Assembly: GCF_007290395.2 (NCBI RefSeq) | Contig: NZ_CP041656.2 | Location: forward strand, 5,208,001 to 5,272,000 | Length of the DNA: 64,000 nucleotides | Origin: Bradyrhizobium cosmicum | GTDB lineage: Bacteria > Pseudomonadota > Alphaproteobacteria > Rhizobiales > Xanthobacteraceae | Direction of reading: 5' to 3' | In this document: one piece after another, positions 18,189 to 26,597 of the stretch | Numbering within the stretch: position 1 is the stretch's first letter | Layout of the letters: the number at the start of each line of letters is the position of its first letter | The notes under the pieces: model-generated | Seen by the model: only the letters and a program-made list of their open reading frames with translations | Told to the model about the DNA's origin: nothing | Database searches by the model: none | Program-made: the position numbers and the translations under genes

Positions 18189-18707
18189 TTACGCTTCATC
18201 CGTGACTTCATCATTCGCGCCGGTGGAAGCGAGGCACAACTCCAGTTGTCCGAGCATCTCCTGCAACTCGGCGAGCTTGCCCGCGCCGAAGCGCTGCGTG
18301 ATCTCGGCATAGATCGCTTCCGAGGATGGCGCGACCGCGGCCATCAGCCTCACGCCATCCCTGGAGATCGAGACCATGCTGCGGCGCTGGTCAGCCTTCG
18401 CGGTCTTGCGCTCGATCAAATTGCGCGCTTCGAGATCGCGCAGGATACGTGACAGGCTCGGCCCGAGGAGAAACGCGGTGCGCGCGAGTTCCGTGACTTC
18501 CGCAGCTTCAATGGACGCAAGCGCACGGAGGATGCGCCATTGCTGCTCGGTAAGGCCATGTTCACGCAGCTTGGGGCGGAACTGCCGCATCACGGCCTCG
18601 CGCGCCCGCAGCAGCGACATCGGCAGCGACCGCGAGAAGTCGCGCATCGGCACCTGCCGCGCGGACGGCGCATTTGCGTTTGCGGGATCAGCCGGTCTCT
18701 TCGCCAT
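18189..18707 (-). CDS. hpaR: MarR-family regulator of homoprotocatechuate degradation, HpaR
   Basis: 172 residues from ATG 18707, with AAAGGGCG upstream; an in-frame TTG at 18734 is less likely. The winged-helix core (residues about 30-150) has LREHGLTEQQWRILRAL, LGPSLSRILRDLEARNLIERK and DQRRSMVSISRDG, matching the HpaR subfamily of MarR repressors. These repress the homoprotocatechuate meta-pathway genes and release DNA on binding the aromatic substrate. The gene is divergent from hpaH across a 124-bp region with three palindromes, the normal arrangement for an autoregulated local repressor. Confidence 0.93.
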   Translation of the reverse strand: MAKRPADPANANAPSARQVPMRDFSRSLPMSLLRAREAVMRQFRPKLREHGLTEQQWRILRALASIEAAEVTELARTAFLLGPSLSRILRDLEARNLIERKTAKADQRRSMVSISRDGVRLMAAVAPSSEAIYAEITQRFGAGKLAELQEMLGQLELCLASTGANDEVTDEA

Positions 18708-18737
18708 AACGCCCTTTCGAAGTCGCCCTTTCAAGCC

Positions 18738-18749
18738 GCAAACGTTTGC
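18738..18749. promoter_or_regulatory. 12-bp palindrome in the hpaR-hpaH divergent region
   Basis: GCAAACGTTTGC is a perfect inverted repeat 30 bp upstream of the hpaR start. A looser repeat TGCGT-TTG-ACGCA lies at 18768-18780. Either could be a second operator or a promoter-linked site; assignment to HpaR is only by position. Confidence 0.4.
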
Positions 18750-18783
18750 AGTGCAGCAAGCTCAATTTGCGTTTGACGCATTC

Positions 18784-18799
18784 ACTTAACATGTTAAGT
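18784..18799. promoter_or_regulatory. Probable HpaR operator: 16-bp perfect palindrome
   Basis: ACTTAACATGTTAAGT is perfectly symmetric, AT-rich in otherwise GC-rich DNA and centred about 40 bp before the hpaH start. Size, symmetry and position fit a MarR-family dimer site controlling hpaH and, across the divergent region, hpaR itself. Confidence 0.7.
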
Positions 18800-18831
18800 A
18801 TATTTCGGCACCCCGATTTGTAAGATCACAG

Positions 18832-19638
18832 ATGGCGCTTTCCAGCGACGATATCCAAGCTTGCGCGAAGCGTCTGCACCAGGCGGAGGAGACCCGCACG
18901 CAGATCCGGCAGCTCTCGCAGGACTTCCCCGGCATCACCATCGCCGATGCCTACGCGATTCAGAAGGCCTGGGTCGACGTCAAGATCGCCGAGGGGCGCG
19001 TCGTCAAGGGCCACAAGATCGGCCTGACCTCGAAGGCGATGCAGAGCGCGCTCAATATCAATGAGCCGGATTCCGGCGTGCTGCTCGACGACATGTTCTT
19101 CGCCGATGGCGGGACCATTCCGACCGAGCGCTTCATCGCCACGCGCGTCGAGGCCGAGCTCGCCTTCGTCATGAGCAAGCGTCTTGCCGGCCCCGACTGC
19201 ACGATGTTCGACGTTCTCAACGCCACCGACTTCGTGGTGCCGGCGCTGGAGATCCTGGATACGCGCATCGAGCGTGTCGATCCCGACACCAAAGCGACGC
19301 GAAAAATCTACGACACCATCGCCGACAACGCCGCGAATGCCGGCATCGTGCTCGGCGGCCGGCCGATCCGTCCGCTGGACGCCGACCTGCGCTGGATCGG
19401 TGCGCTGTGCTTCAGGAACGGCCAGCTCGAGGAAACCGGCCTTGCCGCCGGCGTGCTCAACCATCCCGCGACCGCCGTCGCCTGGCTCACCAACAAGATC
19501 GCGCCGCTCGGCCTCGCGCTCGAACCGGGACAGGTCGTGCTCGCCGGCTCCTTCATCCGTCCGATCGAGACCCGCAAGGGCGACACAATTCAGGCCGATT
19601 ATGGCGCCTACGGTTCGGTCAGCTGCTACTTCGCTTGA
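18832..19638 (+). CDS. hpaH: 2-oxo-hept-4-ene-1,7-dioate hydratase HpaH
   Basis: 268 residues, matching the usual length of HpaH/HpcG. It hydrates 2-oxohept-4-ene-1,7-dioate to 4-hydroxy-2-oxoheptane-1,7-dioate, a late step of homoprotocatechuate meta-cleavage. Family motifs visible: KGHKIGLTSKAMQ near residue 60, then E-A-E-L-A-F (metal-binding acidic pair) near 105, NATDFVVPALEILDTRI near 125 and GSFIRPIE near 240. It is the first gene of the hpaH-F-E-D-G cluster and is divergent from hpaR. The ribosome site is weak. Confidence 0.95.
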   Translation: MALSSDDIQACAKRLHQAEETRTQIRQLSQDFPGITIADAYAIQKAWVDVKIAEGRVVKGHKIGLTSKAMQSALNINEPDSGVLLDDMFFADGGTIPTERFIATRVEAELAFVMSKRLAGPDCTMFDVLNATDFVVPALEILDTRIERVDPDTKATRKIYDTIADNAANAGIVLGGRPIRPLDADLRWIGALCFRNGQLEETGLAAGVLNHPATAVAWLTNKIAPLGLALEPGQVVLAGSFIRPIETRKGDTIQADYGAYGSVSCYFA

Positions 19639-19668
19639 GCCGACAAAAACACGGGGAGTGAAACCGCG

Positions 19669-20067
19669 ATGCCGCATTTCACGATCGAATATTCGGCCAA
19701 TCTCGATGGCCGCCTCGACATAGGGGCGGTCTGCGAGGTCGTGCGCAAGGCGGCGGTCGAAACCGGCATCTTCCCGCTCGGCGGCATCCGCGTGCGCGCG
19801 ATTCGCTGCGAGCATTATGCGATCGCCGACGCGCGGAATGACTACGGCTTTCTCGACATGGTCCTGCGCATCGGCGAGGGCCGCGACCTCCCCGCGCGCC
19901 AGAAGGCCGGCGAGCATGTCTTCCAGACGCTCTCAAGACATCTCGATCCGGTCTTCGCCGCCAGCAAGTTCGCTCTGTCGTTCGACATGCAGATCAACGA
20001 CAAGGACACCAGCTGGAAGCGCAACAACATCCACGACGCCCTGAAAGTGGAGGCCGCCCATGGATAA
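19669..20067 (+). CDS. hpaF: 5-carboxymethyl-2-hydroxymuconate delta-isomerase HpaF
   Basis: 132 residues starting MPHFTIEYSANLD. After removal of Met, Pro1 is the catalytic base of this tautomerase-superfamily trimer. It isomerises 5-carboxymethyl-2-hydroxymuconate to 5-oxopent-3-ene-1,2,5-tricarboxylate. The length and the start fit HpaF/HpcD (about 126 residues in E. coli). GGGGAG upstream is the ribosome site. It overlaps hpaE by 8 bp, so the two are co-translated. Confidence 0.94.
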   Translation: MPHFTIEYSANLDGRLDIGAVCEVVRKAAVETGIFPLGGIRVRAIRCEHYAIADARNDYGFLDMVLRIGEGRDLPARQKAGEHVFQTLSRHLDPVFAASKFALSFDMQINDKDTSWKRNNIHDALKVEAAHG

Positions 20068-21598
20068 GCCCACGCCGAAAGCCGATGTGTTTCAGGCCAA
20101 CCGCGACCGCGTCGCGCCGCTGCTGAAGAAACTGCAAGCCGACGGCATCGGACACATGATCGACGGCAAGATCGTGCCCTCGATATCGGGTGCGACCTTT
20201 GAGACGAAGTCACCGGTCGACGGCGCGGTGCTTGCAAGCGTCGCCCGTGGCAACGCCGAGGACATCGACGCCGCGGCAACGGCGGCAGCGCTCGCCTTCA
20301 AGTCCTGGCGCGACATGGGACCGGCGATGCGGAAGAAGCTGCTGCATCGCGTCGCCGACGCCATCGAGGACAATGCCGACGACATTGCGGTGCTCGAATG
20401 CATCGACACCGGCCAAGCCTATCGCTTCATGGCCAAGGCCGCGATCCGGGCCGCCGAGAATTTTCGCTTCTTCGCCGACAAATGCGCGGAGGCGCGCGAC
20501 GGCCTCAACACGCCGAGCGACGAGCACTGGAACATCTCCACCCGCGTGCCGATCGGTCCGGTCGGCGTGATCACGCCGTGGAACACGCCGTTCATGCTCT
20601 CGACCTGGAAGATCGCCCCTGCGCTGGCCGCCGGCTGCACCGTCGTGCACAAGCCGGCGGAGTGGTCGCCGGTGACGGCGAGCATTCTCGCCAGACTGGT
20701 CAAGGAGGCCGGCGTTCCCGACGGCGTGCTCAATACCGTCCACGGCTTTGGCGAAGAGGCCGGCAAGGCGCTGACCGAGCATCCCGCCATCAAGGCGATC
20801 GGTTTCGTCGGCGAGAGCGCGACGGGCTCGGCGATCATGATTCAAGGGGCCCCGACGCTGAAGCGCGTGCATTTTGAACTCGGCGGCAAGAACCCAGTCA
20901 TCGTGTTCGACGACGCCGATCTCGACCGGGCGCTCGACGCCGTCGTGTTCATGATCTACTCGCTCAACGGCGAGCGCTGCACCTCATCCAGCCGCCTGCT
21001 GATCCAGCAGAACATCGCGGACAAGTTCATCGAGAAGCTGACCGCGCGCGTGAAGGCGCTGAAGGTCGGCCACCCGCTCGATCCCGCCACCGAGATCGGG
21101 CCGCTGATCCACGAACGGCATCTCGCAAAAGTCTGCTCCTATTTCGACATCGCGCGCCGGGATGGCGCCGTGATCGCCGTCGGCGGCAAGGCCTATGACG
21201 GACCCGGCGGCGGACATTATGTCGAGCCGACGCTGGTGACCGGCGCGAGCGGCAAGATGCGGGTGGCGCAGGAGGAAGTGTTTGGCCCCTTCCTCACCGT
21301 GCTGCCCTTCCGCGACGAGAAGGATGCGATCGAGATCGCCAACGACATCCGCTATGGCCTCACCGGCTATGTCTGGACCAACGATGTCGGCCGGAGCTTG
21401 CGCGTCGCCGACGCGCTCGAGGCCGGCATGATCTGGATCAACTCGGAGAATGTCCGCCACCTCCCGACGCCGTTCGGCGGCATGAAGTCCTCCGGCATCG
21501 GCCGCGACGGCGGCGATTACTCGTTCGAATTCTACATGGAAACCAAGCACGTCTCGCTGGCGCGGGGCACGCACAAGATTCAGAAACTGGGGATCTGA
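20060..21598 (+). CDS. hpaE: 5-carboxymethyl-2-hydroxymuconate semialdehyde dehydrogenase HpaE
   Basis: 512-residue NAD-dependent aldehyde dehydrogenase. The cofactor motif GVITPWNTPF lies near residue 170, the general-base Glu in HFELGGKNP near 273 and the nucleophilic Cys in NGERCTSS near 307. It oxidises the semialdehyde made by HpaD to 5-carboxymethyl-2-hydroxymuconate. Context (hpaF before, hpaD after, 27-bp gap) identifies the substrate. About 20 N-terminal residues precede the point where E. coli HpaE starts. Confidence 0.95.
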   Translation: MDKPTPKADVFQANRDRVAPLLKKLQADGIGHMIDGKIVPSISGATFETKSPVDGAVLASVARGNAEDIDAAATAAALAFKSWRDMGPAMRKKLLHRVADAIEDNADDIAVLECIDTGQAYRFMAKAAIRAAENFRFFADKCAEARDGLNTPSDEHWNISTRVPIGPVGVITPWNTPFMLSTWKIAPALAAGCTVVHKPAEWSPVTASILARLVKEAGVPDGVLNTVHGFGEEAGKALTEHPAIKAIGFVGESATGSAIMIQGAPTLKRVHFELGGKNPVIVFDDADLDRALDAVVFMIYSLNGERCTSSSRLLIQQNIADKFIEKLTARVKALKVGHPLDPATEIGPLIHERHLAKVCSYFDIARRDGAVIAVGGKAYDGPGGGHYVEPTLVTGASGKMRVAQEEVFGPFLTVLPFRDEKDAIEIANDIRYGLTGYVWTNDVGRSLRVADALEAGMIWINSENVRHLPTPFGGMKSSGIGRDGGDYSFEFYMETKHVSLARGTHKIQKLGI

Positions 21599-21625
21599 CG
21601 CTCGTCGAGCCGAGGGGAAACGCCA

Positions 21626-22609
21626 ATGCCGATACCGCAACACGTCTTCGAGCCGCCGTTCAACATCATCCGCTGCAGCCACGTCGTGCTGGACGTGACC
21701 GATCTGAAGCTCAGCCGCGCGTTCTACGAGACCACCGTCGGCCTGCATGTCGAGGATGCCGACGACAAGATCGTGTACTTGCGCGCCGCCGAGGAGCACC
21801 AGCATCACTCGCTGGTGCTGCGCAAGGCGGCGGCGCCCGCCTGCGCCCGGCTCGGTTTCAAGGTCGGCAACGACGGGGACCTCGACAAGGCCGCGGCCTT
21901 CCTCTCCGAGAATGGCCTCAGCTACGCCTTCGTCGACCAGCCCTTCCAGGGCCGCACGCTGCAATTCACCGATCCCTTCGGCTTCCAGATCGAGCTCTAT
22001 GCGTCGATGGACAAGCGGCCGCATCTGCTCCGCCGCTTCGACCTCTACAAAGGCTGCCATCCGCAACGGCTTGACCATTTCAACGTCTTCGCCGCCGAGG
22101 TGCAGGACACGGTCGAATTCTACGCGCGGCTCGGCTTCCGCCTCAGCGAATATGCCGAGGAGGACGGACCGAACGGCCGCATCGCCGCGGCCTGGATGCA
22201 TCGCAAGGGCAACGTCCACGACTTCGCTTTCACCAACGGCAAGGGCCCTCGGCTGCATCACTTCGCCTATTGGACGCCGACGGCGATGAACATCATCCAT
22301 CTCTGCGACGTGATGGCGTCGTCCGGCTACGTGAAGAACATCGAGCGCGGGCCCGGGCGCCACGGCATCTCCAATGCGTTCTTCCTCTACGTCCGCGATC
22401 CTGATGGACACCGGCTGGAGCTCTATACCAGCGATTACTTTACCGGGGATCACGACCACGAGCCGCTGCGCTGGTCGCTGCGCGATCCGCGCCGCCAGAC
22501 GCTGTGGGGCGCACCGGCACCGCGCTCGTGGTTCGAGCAGGGCTCGCCCTTCACGGGGCAGACGGTGCGCGAACCGAAATTCGTCGCCGACGTGCTGGTG
22601 GCGGATTAA
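21626..22609 (+). CDS. hpaD: 3,4-dihydroxyphenylacetate 2,3-dioxygenase HpaD (extradiol, type I)
   Basis: 327 residues with two vicinal-oxygen-chelate modules. The second module carries the 2-His-1-Glu metal site: His in RLDHFNVF near residue 151, His in RLHHFAYW near 211 and Glu in HRLELYTSD near 263. The enzyme opens the ring of homoprotocatechuate (3,4-dihydroxyphenylacetate) to 5-carboxymethyl-2-hydroxymuconate semialdehyde, the committing step of the cluster. A clear ribosome site (GAGGGGAAA) precedes ATG 21626. A palindromic repeat separates it from the next hpa gene. Confidence 0.95.
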   Translation: MPIPQHVFEPPFNIIRCSHVVLDVTDLKLSRAFYETTVGLHVEDADDKIVYLRAAEEHQHHSLVLRKAAAPACARLGFKVGNDGDLDKAAAFLSENGLSYAFVDQPFQGRTLQFTDPFGFQIELYASMDKRPHLLRRFDLYKGCHPQRLDHFNVFAAEVQDTVEFYARLGFRLSEYAEEDGPNGRIAAAWMHRKGNVHDFAFTNGKGPRLHHFAYWTPTAMNIIHLCDVMASSGYVKNIERGPGRHGISNAFFLYVRDPDGHRLELYTSDYFTGDHDHEPLRWSLRDPRRQTLWGAPAPRSWFEQGSPFTGQTVREPKFVADVLVAD

Positions 22610-22635
22610 TGCCGATGACAGGCAAAGCCTCTCTT

Positions 22636-22785
22636 CGTCGTCCCTGCGAAAGCAGGGACCCATAACCACAGGGAAGAGTTTGGCGAAGGTTGGCCGTTCG
22701 GGCTTGTCATCACACGCTATCGATAGATCACGCGGTATGGGTCCCTGCGCCCGTGCGCAATTGCGCACTAGGCAGGGACGACAAG
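22636..22785. repeat. Palindromic intergenic repeat, family C, copy 1 (between hpaD and hpaG)
   Basis: About 150 nt opening GTCGTCCCTGCGAAAGCAGG, then GACCCATAACCACAG, and closing TATGGGTCCCTGCGC...GCAGGGACGAC, so the outer ends are inverted. The second copy lies at 46496-46636 with near-identical first 33 nt. It lies inside the hpa gene cluster, where it could affect expression of hpaG and the next gene. Confidence 0.85.
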
Positions 22786-22800
22786 AGAGATAGATCACCA

Positions 22801-23670
22801 ATGAAGCTCCCTCGCCTCGCCACCTATTCCGTCAAGGGTGAAACCCGCTACGGCGCCATGCTGGAGGGTGGCATCGTCGATCTCTCGACGCGCTACGCCA
22901 AGGACTATCCGACGTTGCGCGAGGTGATCGCGGCCGGGAAGCTGGTGAGGCTCGCCGAGGAGGCGGCCAGCCTGACGCCGGACCAGGCGCTCGGTGACAT
23001 CATTTGGCTGCCGCCGGTACCCGCACCGGAAAAGATCATCTGCATCGGCGTCAACTATCCTGATCGTAACGCCGAGTACAAGGACGGTCAGGACGCGCCG
23101 AAATATCCGAGCATGTTCATGCGCTCGCCCCGCTCCTTCGTCGGCCATGACACCCCGCTGGTGCGCCCGCGCGCGTCCGCGCAGCTCGACTACGAGGGCG
23201 AGATCGTTCTGGTGATCGGCAAGGCCGGCCGGCACATTCCGGAAAGCGCCGCGCTTGACCACATCGCCGCGCTCACGCTCTGCAACGAAGGCTCGGTGCG
23301 CGACTGGCTGCGTCATGGCAAGTTCAATGTCACGCAGGGCAAGAACTTCGATTCCAGCGGCAGCCTCGGGCCTTGGCTGGTGCCCTACACGAAGGAATCG
23401 CAGATCGCCGATATCCGCCTGACCACACACGTCAATGGTGAGATGCGGCAGGACGACCGTACCAGCCGGCTGATGTTTCCGTTCCGCACCCTCATCAGCT
23501 ATATTTCGACCTTCGCAACGCTGGTCCCGGGCGACATCATCGTCACGGGCACGCCGACCGGCGCCGGTGCAAGGTTCGATCCGCCGCGCTATTTGAAGCC
23601 CGGCGATGTCGTCGAGATCGCGGCCGAGGGCATCGGAAGCTTGCGCAACGGCGTCGTCGACGAAGCCTGA
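22801..23670 (+). CDS. hpaG: Fumarylacetoacetate hydrolase-family protein, probable HpaG (decarboxylase/isomerase)
   Basis: 289 residues from ATG 22801; an upstream in-frame start would run through the repeat. FAH-fold motifs: CIGVNYPDRNAEY near residue 80, the metal-binding acidic residues in DYEGEIVLVIG near 130, GKNFDSSGSLGPWLV near 180 and TGTPTGAG near 248. In the hpa setting it would decarboxylate and isomerise 5-oxopent-3-ene-1,2,5-tricarboxylate. It is a single FAH module, whereas E. coli HpaG has two in tandem, so one activity could be missing or a second copy may lie elsewhere. Confidence 0.85.
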   Translation: MKLPRLATYSVKGETRYGAMLEGGIVDLSTRYAKDYPTLREVIAAGKLVRLAEEAASLTPDQALGDIIWLPPVPAPEKIICIGVNYPDRNAEYKDGQDAPKYPSMFMRSPRSFVGHDTPLVRPRASAQLDYEGEIVLVIGKAGRHIPESAALDHIAALTLCNEGSVRDWLRHGKFNVTQGKNFDSSGSLGPWLVPYTKESQIADIRLTTHVNGEMRQDDRTSRLMFPFRTLISYISTFATLVPGDIIVTGTPTGAGARFDPPRYLKPGDVVEIAAEGIGSLRNGVVDEA

Positions 23671-23695
23671 TCAATAATTGAAGTGGAATGATGCA

Positions 23696-25324
23696 ATGAC
23701 CACCCTCACCGGCGGCGAAGCGATCGTAAGCGGCCTTGTCGCCCATGGCGTCGACACCGTGTTCGGCCTGCCCGGCGCGCAGGTCTACGGCCTGTTCGAC
23801 GCCTTCCACCAGGCCCAGCTCAAGGTGATCGGCGCGCGGCACGAGCAGGCCTGCGGCTACATGGCGTTCGGCTATGCGCGCTCCAGTGGCAGGCCCGGCG
23901 TGTTCAGCGTGGTGCCTGGCCCCGGTGTGCTCAACGCCAGCGCAGCGCTGCTCACTGCATTTGGCTGCAACGAGCCGGTGCTGTGCGTCACCGGCCAGGT
24001 GCCGACGCAGTTCCTGGGCAAGGGCCGTGGCCATCTCCACGAGATGCCGGACCAGCTCGCGACCCTGCGCACCTATGTGAAATGGGCCGAGCGGATAGAG
24101 CATCCCGGATACGCCCCGACGGTGGTCGCACGTGCCTTCCAGGAGATGACCTCCGGCCGTCGCGGCCCCGCCTCCGTCGAGATGCCCTGGGATGTCTTCA
24201 CCCAGCGCGCGGACACCGCGGCGGCACAGGTGCTGGAGCCGCTGCCCGCGCCGCGGCCTGACCCCGATATGATCAAGCAGGCCGCCAGGTTGATCAAGGA
24301 CAGCAAGGCGCCGATGATCTTCGTCGGCAGCGGTGCGATCGAGGCCGGCGCGGAGATCCTCGCGCTCGCCGAGATGATCGATGCGCCCGTGGTCGCCTTC
24401 CGCAGCGGGCGCGGCATCGTCTCCAATGCGCACGAACTCGGGCTGACCATGGCGGCCGCATACAAGCTGTGGGCGAAGACCGACTTGATGATCGCAATCG
24501 GGACCCGCGCGGAGCTGCCGGTATCGGGCTTCCGCTGGCCCTACCAGCCGCCTGACCTGAAGTCGGTTCGCATCGATATCGATCCCGCCGAAATGCGCCG
24601 TGTTGTCTGTGACACCGCGATCGTCGCCGATGCCAAGGCTGCGACCGCCGATCTCGCCGCCGCCGTCAGCAAGGCCGGCTACGGCAAGACGGCCGGCCGC
24701 CGCGCCGCGATCCGTGAGGCGACCGCAGCCGCGCAGGCAGAGATCCAGCGCATCCAGCCGCAGATGGCGTATCTCAACATTTTGCGCGAGGTGCTGCCGG
24801 CGAACGCGATCGTCACAGATGAATTGTCGCAGTTCGGCTTCGCCTCCTGGTACGGCTTCCCGGTCTACCAGCCGCGCACCTTCATTACGTCAGGCTATCA
24901 GGGCACGCTTGGCTCGGGCTTCCCGACCGCGCTTGGCGCCAAGGTCGCCAATCCCGACAAGCCGGTGGTGGCGATCACCGGCGACGGCGGCTTCATGTTC
25001 GGCGTACAGGAGCTTGCCACCGCCGTGCAGTTCAACATCGGCGTGGTGACGCTGGTGTTCAACAACAACGCCTACGGCAACGTCCGCCGCGACCAGCGCG
25101 AACGCTTCGACGGCCGCGTGGTGGCGTCCGACCTCGTCAACCCGGACTTCGTCAAGCTGGCAGAATCCTTCGGTGTCGCGGCGGCCCGCGTCACCGCGCC
25201 GGACCAGTTCAAGGCGGCGATGGAGAAGGCGCTGGCCCATGGCGGGCCGTACCTGATCTCGGTCGAGGTCATCAGGGATTCGGAAGTCAGCCCGTGGGCG
25301 TTCATTCACCCGCCGAAGCCCTGA
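23696..25324 (+). CDS. Thiamine-diphosphate-dependent enzyme, acetolactate synthase large-subunit-like
   Basis: 542 residues from ATG 23696 (a TTG at 23678 adds six poor residues). The three-domain ThDP fold is visible: Pyr domain with catalytic Glu50 in ARHEQACGYMA, a central Rossmann-like domain, and a C-terminal PP domain with the ITGDGGFMF and NNNAYGNVRRDQ cofactor motif. Relatives include acetolactate synthases, glyoxylate carboligases and 2-ketoacid decarboxylases. It starts 25 bp after hpaG, so it probably belongs to the same transcript. A 2-ketoacid decarboxylase or carboligase acting on an aromatic or pathway-derived keto acid is possible, but unproven. Its 3' end overlaps the convergent MFS gene by 23 bp. 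Confidence 0.88.
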   Translation: MTTLTGGEAIVSGLVAHGVDTVFGLPGAQVYGLFDAFHQAQLKVIGARHEQACGYMAFGYARSSGRPGVFSVVPGPGVLNASAALLTAFGCNEPVLCVTGQVPTQFLGKGRGHLHEMPDQLATLRTYVKWAERIEHPGYAPTVVARAFQEMTSGRRGPASVEMPWDVFTQRADTAAAQVLEPLPAPRPDPDMIKQAARLIKDSKAPMIFVGSGAIEAGAEILALAEMIDAPVVAFRSGRGIVSNAHELGLTMAAAYKLWAKTDLMIAIGTRAELPVSGFRWPYQPPDLKSVRIDIDPAEMRRVVCDTAIVADAKAATADLAAAVSKAGYGKTAGRRAAIREATAAAQAEIQRIQPQMAYLNILREVLPANAIVTDELSQFGFASWYGFPVYQPRTFITSGYQGTLGSGFPTALGAKVANPDKPVVAITGDGGFMFGVQELATAVQFNIGVVTLVFNNNAYGNVRRDQRERFDGRVVASDLVNPDFVKLAESFGVAAARVTAPDQFKAAMEKALAHGGPYLISVEVIRDSEVSPWAFIHPPKP

Positions 25325-26543
25325 GGTGAACGCCACCCTGTAGTCGCGCCGCCGCGATCACCAGCAAGCCGGCGCCTGCGACCGACCAGCAGGCGACCGG
25401 CGCCCAATGCAGCAGGGGCGCGTAGTCCGGCATCTTCTGCAAGCCGCCAGCGACCGCCGCCATGCGCGCGAAGGTGCCGAGCGCCAGTGCCGAGAAAACG
25501 AGGCCGGTGACCTTGCCTTCCGCACCGGTCGAGCCGATCGCCAGCGCAGCGGAGACCGCACTCATCAGCATGCAGCCCCACGCGGCGCCGGCGAGAAACT
25601 GCGCGGCGATCAGCGTGTTGAGGCTACCGGCGAACTCGGCCGCCGCGATCGCGACCGCACCGAACAGCCCGGCCGCGCCCATCACGATCAGGCCACCGCG
25701 ATGCTTGACGACCACGCTCGCTGGGAACATCGCGATATTGAAACCGATCCAGAACACCGGCATCAGCCATGGCAGCTCGTCGAGCCTCGCAAAGCGCAGA
25801 TAGGACGGCGCACTGTTCATGGCAAAGTGCAGCTGAAAGCCGAGTGCCAGCGCCACCATCGCGACGATGAAGATGATCGGCACCACGCCCAGCGGCTTTG
25901 CCGCTTCGGCCGGCGTCGGCAGCGAGGTATCGCGCGCGACATCGTGCTCGATCCGCGACAGCGCCAGCGCCGTGAGCAGCAGCACGACGCTGGAGATCAC
26001 GAACGGCAGCCGCGCGTCATGCTCGCGCATCACCACGCCGAGATAGGGCGAGACCGCGCCGGCGACCCCATAGCCGAGCATCGCCAGCGCGGCGAGGAAT
26101 GGCACCTGCGGCCGGGCACGGTATTTGCCGAGCAGGGTCAGCGGCGGCGCCCGCAAGGCAGACGAAGCGATCGACCAGACCACGATCAGCGCAATGAACC
26201 AGACCTGCGCAGCCGCGCCGACGCCGGCTACGAAGGGCATCGCGACGAACGCGCCGCAGGAGATCGCGGCCACGAGCCCGACGAACAGGCCAAGCCTGCC
26301 GACATAAGGCGCGAGCCTGTCCGCGGCGATCCCCATCGCCGTGTCGGCGATGGTGAAGATCGCCTGGTCCAGCATCAGGATGAGGATGACGGCGGATGGT
26401 GCGATGCCGACTTCGGCCGCGAGCTTCGGCAGATAGATGACGTAGGTGGTCCAGCCCAGCGTGAACGCCAGTTGCAGCACGGCCAGATAAAGGCCGGTGC
26501 GATTGGCCGTCGCAGTACCGGCCGAGAGTTGTGTCGTCGCCAT
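25302..26543 (-). CDS. Major facilitator superfamily transporter
   Basis: 413 residues with about 12 hydrophobic segments and an N-terminal-half loop carrying DRLAPYVGRLGLFVG, an MFS loop 2-3-like stretch. The substrate is unknown. Its position tail-to-tail with the hpa-linked ThDP gene (23-bp overlap of 3' ends) and 54 bp after alkB on the same strand does not decide whether it serves aromatic uptake or is unrelated. Confidence 0.85.
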   Translation of the reverse strand: MATTQLSAGTATANRTGLYLAVLQLAFTLGWTTYVIYLPKLAAEVGIAPSAVILILMLDQAIFTIADTAMGIAADRLAPYVGRLGLFVGLVAAISCGAFVAMPFVAGVGAAAQVWFIALIVVWSIASSALRAPPLTLLGKYRARPQVPFLAALAMLGYGVAGAVSPYLGVVMREHDARLPFVISSVVLLLTALALSRIEHDVARDTSLPTPAEAAKPLGVVPIIFIVAMVALALGFQLHFAMNSAPSYLRFARLDELPWLMPVFWIGFNIAMFPASVVVKHRGGLIVMGAAGLFGAVAIAAAEFAGSLNTLIAAQFLAGAAWGCMLMSAVSAALAIGSTGAEGKVTGLVFSALALGTFARMAAVAGGLQKMPDYAPLLHWAPVACWSVAGAGLLVIAAARLQGGVHLRASAGE

Positions 26544-26597
26544 GTCGCTGTCTCCCCCGCCGGAACCTTAGACGAGTGAGGGCTGCGAGGAAACGCG

